The notes under the pieces are model-generated. The model did not search any database, was not told the DNA's origin, and saw only the letters and a program-made list of their open reading frames with translations. This document shows positions 1 to 5,930 of a stretch of DNA of 14,977 nucleotides, in pieces. A program made the position numbers and the translations under genes. Position 1 is the stretch's first letter; each line of letters begins with the position of its first letter. The DNA comes from Strigomonas culicis (Eukaryota > Euglenozoa > Kinetoplastea > Trypanosomatida > Trypanosomatidae): positions 1 to 14,977 of the forward strand of contig AUXH01000478.1 of the NCBI GenBank assembly GCA_000482145.1, given 5' to 3'.

Positions 1-4
1 AAAC

Positions 5-7
<3 letters not shown>

Positions 8-41
<34 letters not shown>
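8..41. repeat. (CT)17 dinucleotide microsatellite
   Basis: An uninterrupted CT repeat of 34 bases opens the window and runs into a T/C-rich stretch. It could be the pyrimidine tract of a splice acceptor, but no credible gene follows within 400 bases. It may simply lie in the 3' untranslated region of a gene left of the window. Confidence 0.9.
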
Positions 42-43
<2 letters not shown>

Positions 44-420
44 ATTTCACATCTTTTATCCTCACTTTTATTCCTTTTAAAGGCGAGCAAGATACACCAT
101 TGTATGTTGATGGATATATAACCTAAAAACTAATTAAAACACCCATGCATGATGAATCAAAGAAAAAACGCATCTATTTTTCCGAGCCACAGATGAGCGA
201 TAAACTTTTCTATATATTGTCTGATTAACAACCCGATTCTCTGATTTCCTTCTCTGCTTATATGGATCCGGTATTCCTACTATAGATGACATTTTGGAGC
301 TGTGGTGCATTCATTCTGAACTGTAGCTGTGAAGGTAAACAAAAAAAAAAACTAAGTATACGTGAAAAGAAGCACACCACCTTGTGGAACGGTCGCACAT
401 CGATACATACTAAAATGTCA
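42..420. other. AT-rich intergenic stretch, no gene seen
   Basis: This AT-rich sequence has an A10 run near 340-349 and no ORF with coding-like composition. The longest ATG ORF that I checked is 27 codons, from 145. The ORF that opens at 286 runs in frame into the next gene, but the splice signal at 421-479 lies inside it, so its first 81 codons are probably untranslated. The stretch most likely holds the 3' end of an upstream transcript and the spacer before the first gene. Confidence 0.6.
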
Positions 421-479
421 CCTCTCTTGCCCTTTTCTTTTCTTTTTCTTTTGTACTATTGTATGAGTTGGGATTACAG
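421..479 (+). promoter_or_regulatory. predicted trans-splice acceptor for gene 1
   Basis: A pyrimidine tract (421-452) is followed by AG at 466-467 and a CAG ending at 479. Use of the CAG would leave a 5' untranslated region of about 49 bases before the ATG at 529. Confidence 0.65.
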
Positions 480-528
480 CTTGTTTAGAAGGGAGGGCAT
501 TTCGCCGTGCACCTGCAGTGCGGAGAAA

Positions 529-1101
529 ATGAAATCACAACAGCGAATAGGCAGTCTGCGGCGCCTCACGCTGGCCGGGCCGCCCCGCGTATCCACGTGC
601 GGACACCGCCAGCACAGCTCGTCCTCACCGCCGACGCCTCCCCTTCACTGGGGCGGTGACGCCGGCGTGCACCCGGCGGTCGGACAGCCGGGCCCCTACC
701 TCGGCGTGCCGGCGGCCCCCGCCCTCATGCCCAGCGGCGGGCGTCTGGCGGCGAGCGGCCCCGGCGGCGGCAGCAAGGCGCCCACGTACGAGTTCAGCGG
801 AAGGCGGTACCACTCCTACCACGACATGCTCGACGCCTACGAGGACCACTTGGAGGCCTACATGCGGCAGTCCACCGAGGCGGCGGAGAAGGCAAAGTAC
901 AAGGCGCACATGCTGCAGCAGTTTGAGAAGGAGGGCTCCCGGTACATTGGACGAGAGTACGCGCGCACTTTTATCCCGCTGGTGTTCGTTCTGTGGTTCT
1001 ATCTGCTTGACCAGAACAATCGCGCGTGTGCGGAGATGGCGCAGCGAAAGGTGAAGTATGAGGCGCGGCAGAAATTGAAGACAAAGTGGATTGAGATCTA
1101 A
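529..1101 (+). CDS. hypothetical single-pass membrane protein, probably mitochondrial
   Basis: The protein is 190 residues if translation starts at the first ATG after the predicted splice acceptor; in-frame ATGs at 286 and 415 lie upstream of it and are unlikely. The N-terminal 40 or so residues are rich in R, S, T and H with almost no acid (QQRIGSLRRL near the start), which suits a mitochondrial presequence. A Pro/Gly/Ala-rich linker covers roughly residues 40-85. A charged helical part follows, with Tyr-rich YHSYHDMLDAYEDHLEAY near residues 95-115. One hydrophobic segment (FIPLVFVLWFYLL, about residues 147-160) precedes a basic tail ending KTKWIEI. A protein with one membrane pass and a basic C-terminus could be a small inner-membrane complex subunit, but I do not recognise the family and assign no function. 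The coding call rests on G/C-rich third positions and the splice signal. Confidence 0.75.
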   Translation: MKSQQRIGSLRRLTLAGPPRVSTCGHRQHSSSSPPTPPLHWGGDAGVHPAVGQPGPYLGVPAAPALMPSGGRLAASGPGGGSKAPTYEFSGRRYHSYHDMLDAYEDHLEAYMRQSTEAAEKAKYKAHMLQQFEKEGSRYIGREYARTFIPLVFVLWFYLLDQNNRACAEMAQRKVKYEARQKLKTKWIEI

Positions 1102-1421
1102 AAGGACGAACAGCGCGAAGAGAAGACTAGCAAAGGGTGGTTGTATGGCTCCAGTTGAAATTTTGTATACATTCTCACAAATACGACTATTCCCCCCCCC
1201 CCAATGTTTTTATGGTGTTCTTGACCTTTCATCATCCGATGTGTATCGCATCGTTACGAAGGTGCTGTATTTAAAAAAAAAACGCATTTGCGTGCTTGTG
1301 CCTGTCTCCAACAAGTGACTTCTAACTCCTCTTCACCTACCTTCGTTTTTTCCAAAGTCGGAGATTATTATCTCTTCATCGCCACTGTGGCAGTTTGTTT
1401 ACTTCATTAGACTGAGCTTCT
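1102..1421 (+). other. intergenic spacer with splice signals before the PP2A B'' gene
   Basis: This spacer holds the 3' untranslated region of gene 1, a C11 run (1192-1202), an A10 run near 1271 and the splice signals of the next gene. No gene is seen. A short ORF across 1091-1318 is low-complexity and overlaps the end of gene 1. Confidence 0.7.
1321..1393 (+). promoter_or_regulatory. predicted trans-splice acceptor for the PP2A B'' gene
   Basis: A pyrimidine-rich tract (about 1321-1353) is followed by AG at 1356-1357 and 1362-1363. A second short tract (1371-1380) precedes a CAG ending at 1393. Any of these acceptors puts the ATG at 1422 first in the mature mRNA. Confidence 0.6.
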
Positions 1422-3041
1422 ATGCAGGCGGTGTACGACAAGCCGGTGCCATCCATTTCGGCACTCGTTTCGAGACTAGAGAGCCGTGTGCAGACTGCCT
1501 TGGGCGCTTGCCAAGATGTACCTATAGAGGATATTGATCAGCTTGCGTTTGATACCGAGTTAGACCGTATCAACCAAGCAGTGGAGGAGAGGCGAGGCAG
1601 TAGCTTTCTTCCGTCGCTCTATACGAGGGGCACCGACCCCGCGGCCGACGATGCGCTGTGCCACCTCCGGACAACAAGTAAGGCGTTCGAGCTGAATCTC
1701 CGCTTTTGCGAAATCGAGAAGCTGGACAGTACCCACGTCAAGCTGTGGGAAATGCTGAGCGTCAAAGGCAGAACGCGCGTCACCCTCGCCGAATTCCAGG
1801 ACATTGTGAAGGATATAGAGGCATGGCAGCGGGAGCAGGACAACGATCAGTCTGAGGACGGCAAGATAAAAGAGCGGGGAGAGACAGAGGATACGTCGCC
1901 CGCGTCGGGGACCCGGGGCAAGAGCCCTGCCGTCCGCCAGCCGTCCAACGCATCTGCCTCCGCCAGCTATCGCTTCAACGGCAGCGCGAGCGCCTCCCGC
2001 ATGTCTCAGTTAGAGGCCAGTATTTCCATGCGCAGGACCCAGCACCAACCGGTGGGGAACGTGCTCTATGCGAACACCGTTCCGCTTCCCCGCGTCACGC
2101 TGCAGCTCTTCATGATGTGCCCGCGCAACCTCACCTTTCCCGAGTACGTCGACAGCACGACCATCTACCAGAGCTTCGCGAAGAAGGTCTCACTCGTCAA
2201 GTGCGAGGCGGAGCTCATCATGTGCGATCTCAACAATGACGGGCGGCTCGCGGAGGACGAGATGGAGCAGTACGTGAGCGACCTCGTCCCCCGCATCGTC
2301 GCGCTGCGCGACGTCGCGGAGACCGTCCTGCCCTTCTACTGCTGCACCGCCACGCGCCGCATCTTCTGGGACCTCGATCCATACAGTCGCGGCGTCATCC
2401 GCATCGACGCGCTGCTGCAGAGCGCCGTGATGGACGAGTGGGTGCGGCTGCAGCTCATGACGGAGGACAGTCCGCAGAACTGGTTTGGCGGCTTCGTCAC
2501 GCAGCAGCTCTACGACAAGTTCCTCATGCTGGACGCACGCAACGAGGGCACGCTGAACGCGGACAACCTGAAGCGCTACAAGAAGGGCTTGCCCACCGTG
2601 TCCGACGACGGCCTCCCCATCGACGTCAGTCCGCTCAGCACCCTCTTTATTGACCGCTTCTTTGAAACCAATGTCATGATGCCCAACTCTGAAATGGACT
2701 ACCGTAAATTCGTGGATTTTGTAATTGCCGTCGAGATGCTGCCGCAGTGCTCGCGGCCGCACTTTTTCTGGAACATCTTAGACATGGAGGGGGTGGGCTA
2801 CCTGACGCCGATGGTCGTGAACTGCTTCTTCCGTGAGACGTACGCCAAGCTGATCTCCGCCGGACTCGATGTGCCGGCACGCGAGACGGTGGTGCAGGAG
2901 GTGTTCGACCTCGTCCCGACGGCGGAGCCGCTCCGCATCACACGCGAGGAGTTCCTGAGCTGTCCGCAGGCCGGTCTGTTCGCGTCCTTGGTCATCGACT
3001 GTCTCTCCTTCTGGACGTACGAGAACCGGGAGGCCAGATGA
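1422..3041 (+). CDS. PP2A regulatory subunit B'' (TON2/FASS/PPP2R3C-like), EF-hand
   Basis: This is a 539-residue B''-type subunit, which directs the protein phosphatase 2A core enzyme to its substrates. A canonical EF-hand loop spans residues 269-280 (D269, N271, D273, G274, R275, E280; DLNNDGRLAEDE), followed by MEQYVSDLVPRI. Further B'' signatures are FWDLDPYSRGVIRI, a degenerate second EF-hand (LDARNEGTLNADNLKRY) and a degenerate third (LDMEGVGYLTP). The C-terminal block (LRITREEFL, then ASLVIDCLSFW and ENRE) resembles plant TON2/FASS and animal PPP2R3C, which act on microtubule arrays and centrosomes, rather than the PPP2R3A/B branch. A Ser/Ala/Gln-rich acidic and basic insert at about residues 140-210 looks disordered. 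The full length and the ATG just after the splice signals support the start. The subfamily call is from remembered family motifs; the basal-body or cytoskeletal role is inference. Confidence 0.88.
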   Translation: MQAVYDKPVPSISALVSRLESRVQTALGACQDVPIEDIDQLAFDTELDRINQAVEERRGSSFLPSLYTRGTDPAADDALCHLRTTSKAFELNLRFCEIEKLDSTHVKLWEMLSVKGRTRVTLAEFQDIVKDIEAWQREQDNDQSEDGKIKERGETEDTSPASGTRGKSPAVRQPSNASASASYRFNGSASASRMSQLEASISMRRTQHQPVGNVLYANTVPLPRVTLQLFMMCPRNLTFPEYVDSTTIYQSFAKKVSLVKCEAELIMCDLNNDGRLAEDEMEQYVSDLVPRIVALRDVAETVLPFYCCTATRRIFWDLDPYSRGVIRIDALLQSAVMDEWVRLQLMTEDSPQNWFGGFVTQQLYDKFLMLDARNEGTLNADNLKRYKKGLPTVSDDGLPIDVSPLSTLFIDRFFETNVMMPNSEMDYRKFVDFVIAVEMLPQCSRPHFFWNILDMEGVGYLTPMVVNCFFRETYAKLISAGLDVPARETVVQEVFDLVPTAEPLRITREEFLSCPQAGLFASLVIDCLSFWTYENREAR

Positions 3042-3424
3042 GTACCAGTAGCGGCGGCGGTCTTTACGCTTTTTCTGTCAAGTTGTCCATATCCACTATT
3101 ATAGATGTCCTGTTTATCAATAGACGCTCTGCACATCACAAGCACCCCTCCCCCCAAAGAAAAAATGTAAAAGAATAAAAGAAAAGTATCTGTCGTGTCA
3201 AGTTTTTTTTTTGTGTGTGTGTGTGAACAAATACATGCTCGAAGAAGAGAGCGAAAATGCGTCTACCCCTATGGTGTGTTACCTCTCTTTTCTTTTCCTC
3301 CCATTTCATCTTACTCTTTTCATTTTTGAAGTCTAAACACATTCTGTTTGCTGTTCCTTTAAGTTTATTTTTTTGTTGTTGTTGTTGTTGTATTGTTAGC
3401 CTCTGCGAACGTACGTGTCTGTGT
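3042..3424 (+). other. intergenic spacer with TG repeat and poly-T, no gene
   Basis: This AT-rich spacer holds a T run of about 11 followed by a short TG repeat (about 3203-3225), a long T/C-rich stretch (about 3285-3335), and a run of TTG triplets before the next splice acceptor. An ORF that opens at 3257 crosses this sequence in frame with gene 3. Its first 56 codons are poly-Phe/Leu/Cys from simple sequence and lie upstream of the acceptor, so I excluded them. Confidence 0.7.
3366..3399 (+). promoter_or_regulatory. predicted trans-splice acceptor for gene 3
   Basis: A T-rich tract with repeated TTG triplets ends in TTAG, with the AG at 3398-3399. This gives a 5' untranslated region of about 25 bases before the ATG at 3425. 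Confidence 0.6.
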
Positions 3425-4195
3425 ATGATGAGCTACGGTCGCTTTTGCGAAGAAACGGTAGTTTTACATGAGATTCCACAGACACAGCGTGTGGAGCCTG
3501 TGGCATTGAGGGTGGCCACACAACGAGTGCAAACAGCGCCGTTAGAGGAGAAACTGGCGGTGATGAAGGAATCTATTCGCGTCTCCACGGAGCACATGCG
3601 AGCACGGATCAACGAAACGGCCATCCCTGCTGCTGACGGAACCGATGTCATCTATGTGCGCTACGCGCCCACTGTAGCTGCGGCGACCACACATGAAGCT
3701 GATACACCGCAAAAGGGCGCTGCCCTTCCACGCGTGACGCTGCCGCTACGCAAAGGCTTTCTGCACGTCGCCCCACGCGTCCCAGCAGACGCGGTGAGCG
3801 GGGCGGTGTTCATCGTGGCGGAGGACCCGCAGCTCTTCCCGGACTCCGTGAAAGACACCCGCACTCCATCAACCGCCGCTGCGCCGGTCTCGTGCGAGGC
3901 GGTGTCCTTCGTGGACCTGGCGCCTCTCGCCGCGGATAGGACCCCGCGGGAGATCCCCGTGCTGCAGGCCGACGGCACCAAGCTGCTGCATGTACCGCAG
4001 CCCTGTCTAGTGTATGAAGCCGCGCGCGACCGCGGCGACACCGGGACATGCGGCCACCCTCCGGTGAAGGGGCGTCACACGGCCCTGCTTGTGGTGCCAC
4101 GCGATGCCCCCGTGCGTGGGGAGACGTTCCATCTCATGGCAATCGGCAGAGCGACCCCTGTGTCAGCGAGTGCACAAAAACGGAGCCGTGCATGA
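3425..4195 (+). CDS. hypothetical protein
   Basis: The protein is 256 residues from the first ATG after the splice acceptor (an adjacent second ATG at 3428 would remove one residue). I do not recognise the family. There is no signal peptide, membrane segment or catalytic motif. The first 50 residues are helical and charged (EEKLAVMKESIRVSTEHMRAR, about 40-60). The rest is predicted beta-rich with Pro and Val, and it looks faintly duplicated: an ADGT motif recurs near residues 70 and 182. Each copy is followed further on by a Val/Pro strand-like stretch (LHVAPRVPADAVSGAVFIVAE and LLVVPRDAPVRGETFHLMAIG). That pattern could reflect two small beta domains, but this is a by-eye impression. The C-terminus is short and basic (QKRSRA). 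The gene call rests on composition, an intact frame and the splice signal. Confidence 0.72.
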   Translation: MMSYGRFCEETVVLHEIPQTQRVEPVALRVATQRVQTAPLEEKLAVMKESIRVSTEHMRARINETAIPAADGTDVIYVRYAPTVAAATTHEADTPQKGAALPRVTLPLRKGFLHVAPRVPADAVSGAVFIVAEDPQLFPDSVKDTRTPSTAAAPVSCEAVSFVDLAPLAADRTPREIPVLQADGTKLLHVPQPCLVYEAARDRGDTGTCGHPPVKGRHTALLVVPRDAPVRGETFHLMAIGRATPVSASAQKRSRA

Positions 4196-4499
4196 AGCGG
4201 TGGGACGCGGTTGGCTGGCTGCTATCTCCAATCTGAGCTGAAGCGGTGTACATGAGTTTCACTTTAAAAAAAAAAGCAACAATAATAAAGGGAATAGTTT
4301 TTTTTTTTTTACCTGTGTGTCTCTCTAGATGTGAGTTTAAGAAAGCCAATTGTGTTTGTATTTATTGTAAGAATGATTGCTTGTATATATGGTCTCTTCA
4401 TCTCTCGTTTTTTTTTTCCTCAGCTGGCTATCTATCAAAGTGTGGACACATACACACACTAGAATTTAGGCTGATCAATCGAGTGAAGGACGGTCTGTA
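4196..4499 (+). other. intergenic spacer with A and T homopolymers, no gene
   Basis: The spacer contains an A10 run (about 4266-4275), a T12 run (about 4299-4310) and the acceptor tract of gene 4. The ORF at 4246-4500 is low-complexity Phe/Lys/Cys and overlaps the next start; it is not credible. Confidence 0.7.
4392..4423 (+). promoter_or_regulatory. predicted trans-splice acceptor for gene 4
   Basis: A strong tract (TCTCTTCATCTCTCG, T10, CC) runs into CAG at 4421-4423. This leaves a 5' untranslated region of about 76 bases before the ATG at 4500. Confidence 0.75.
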
Positions 4500-5714
4500 A
4501 TGGCGAGCTCGTGTGTGCAGCTGAAACAGAACCCCTTGTTCCGCGTCCTTGCCTTTTTAGATAACGCAGATGTGCAAGAATTCGCTCTGGAAACGGAGGT
4601 CAATGCTCAGGGCAACTTTGTCCATCCCGCCCGCCTCTTCGACAAGGACACGGCAGCGATGGGTCGCATTTTACACCACAGCGTGGACGCCTTCCGGGGA
4701 AACGTGGAGCGTGTCTTTGGTAACGAAGATGAGAAGCAGGCCGTCCTTGCTGCGATGGCAGCCCCTGTTGCTGTCCCCGCCGCGGCAGACACGCCGCGCG
4801 GCCTGGAAGCGCTGAGCCAGGAGGCCCCGCTTCCCACCAAGGTGTCCCCTCCCATGCAGTGGGTAGAGAGGGTCTGCTGTCCTTCTTCTTTCGCTGAATT
4901 CGTGAACCTGGTGGAGAGCGGCTTTCCTCTGTTTGTGAGCATGCGTCTCCTGGAGGTGCTCCAGGTCGACGTCTCTCAGTGCGGCTCCCCCTTCCCGCTG
5001 ACGGAGCAGCTCCTCATCGATGGCATTGACCGGTGGTTCAGCTCGCTGAGTTCGGCCGAGGCTGACCGCATCATTATGGCGTGCGGGGTGCAGCCGAGTG
5101 TGTTAGAGGCACTCAAGGGCAGCTCCTCCACTGCCGCGCCGGAGCCACTGCTCAACTTTCTTATCGACATTATTTTCCCGACGAAGGATATGCTGAACAG
5201 CACCGAGGGCCACGAGCAAGTCATGGACTGGCTCATTGAGTCGTACATGCGGAATAGAGAGTCTGTGGATGTGGAGGCGGAGTCGTCCGCAGAGGAGCAA
5301 GACGAAGGAAGCAGAGCGGACCTCGCCGAGGAGCCAGAGCGCAAGAAGACAAGGACGCAGGAAGACAAAGGCCTCGCGGGGTGGACGCCCCCACAGGACG
5401 AGCTGGTTCTCACCGCGGAGAATATCGACTACTACATGAAGGAGAAGCCGGATTTGGTGCCGCACAACATCATGGTAGAGCGGCGGCGGTCGTGGATGGA
5501 CCCGACCATCACGGAAGACGAGCTGCAGAATCACTACACGGCGACGGAGCTGAAGAAGATTGTGAAGGAGATGGCCGCACAAGAGGGCAACCCGCTGCCG
5601 GTCTCCGCCGCGTTGCGCCAAACCGCAGCGCGCGCAACGCGGAAGCTACAATACATCCATGTCATTTTGCAAATGCACAAGGAGGAGCTGCTGGGCAGGG
5701 TTACGGCAGCGTAG
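4500..5714 (+). CDS. hypothetical protein, possibly nuclear
   Basis: The protein is 404 residues and I do not recognise its family. The N-terminal half is mostly helical, with an Ala/Pro-rich loop near residues 80-110. A helical block at about 120-245 includes LLEVLQVDVSQC, WFSSLSSAEADRI and LLNFLIDIIFPTKDML. An acidic stretch (about 255-280, many E and D) is followed at once by a basic patch (ERKKTR, about residues 279-285) that could be a nuclear localisation signal. The conserved-looking C-terminal domain (about 300-404) starts with a Trp-Pro-Pro turn and holds NIDYYMKEKPDLVPHN, ERRRSWMDPTITEDEL and a charged helix pair (ELKKIVKEM ... KLQYIHVILQMHKEEL). The helix pair is loosely like SAP or DEK-type DNA-binding modules, but the resemblance is too weak to name the protein. 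The start is the first ATG after a strong acceptor. Confidence 0.8.
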   Translation: MASSCVQLKQNPLFRVLAFLDNADVQEFALETEVNAQGNFVHPARLFDKDTAAMGRILHHSVDAFRGNVERVFGNEDEKQAVLAAMAAPVAVPAAADTPRGLEALSQEAPLPTKVSPPMQWVERVCCPSSFAEFVNLVESGFPLFVSMRLLEVLQVDVSQCGSPFPLTEQLLIDGIDRWFSSLSSAEADRIIMACGVQPSVLEALKGSSSTAAPEPLLNFLIDIIFPTKDMLNSTEGHEQVMDWLIESYMRNRESVDVEAESSAEEQDEGSRADLAEEPERKKTRTQEDKGLAGWTPPQDELVLTAENIDYYMKEKPDLVPHNIMVERRRSWMDPTITEDELQNHYTATELKKIVKEMAAQEGNPLPVSAALRQTAARATRKLQYIHVILQMHKEELLGRVTAA

Positions 5715-5838
5715 CGGCCACATGTGACACTAGGACAACAACTCGTGCTGTTATCATTTACGTATTCTCTGTAAACTATACCACAACATCAAAAGCGTTG
5801 AGCGTCCATCTACACACAATACCAACAGTTGACACGAT

Positions 5839-5862
5839 CCCCTTTCTTCTCTCTCGTTACAG
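5839..5862 (+). promoter_or_regulatory. predicted trans-splice acceptor for gene 5
   Basis: A C/T tract (5839-5856) ends in TTACAG, with the AG at 5861-5862. The in-frame ATG at 5829 lies upstream of this acceptor, so the start moves to the ATG at 5931, leaving a 5' untranslated region of about 68 bases. Confidence 0.7.
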
Positions 5863-5930
5863 CAGCGCGTTCTTTTACGGAAGCCACTGGATCCTTGTGT
5901 TCAAGTTCCGCCACTCTCCCCATCTCAGCC

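Noticed and set aside
145..228. A 27-codon ATG ORF in the first spacer
   Set aside because: It is very short and A/T-rich, and no acceptor is placed convincingly before it apart from the distant CT repeat.
286..528. An N-terminal extension of gene 1 by 81 residues
   Set aside because: The pyrimidine tract and acceptor AGs at 421-479 lie inside it, so it should be removed from the mature mRNA; its residues come from AT-rich simple sequence.
2190..2762. A 190-codon minus-strand ORF within the PP2A B'' gene
   Set aside because: It is antisense to well-conserved B'' sequence including the EF-hand, and has no domain of its own.
4246..4500. An 84-codon ORF just before gene 4
   Set aside because: It is Phe/Cys/Lys-rich simple sequence across A and T runs, contains the splice acceptor of gene 4, and overlaps the next ATG.
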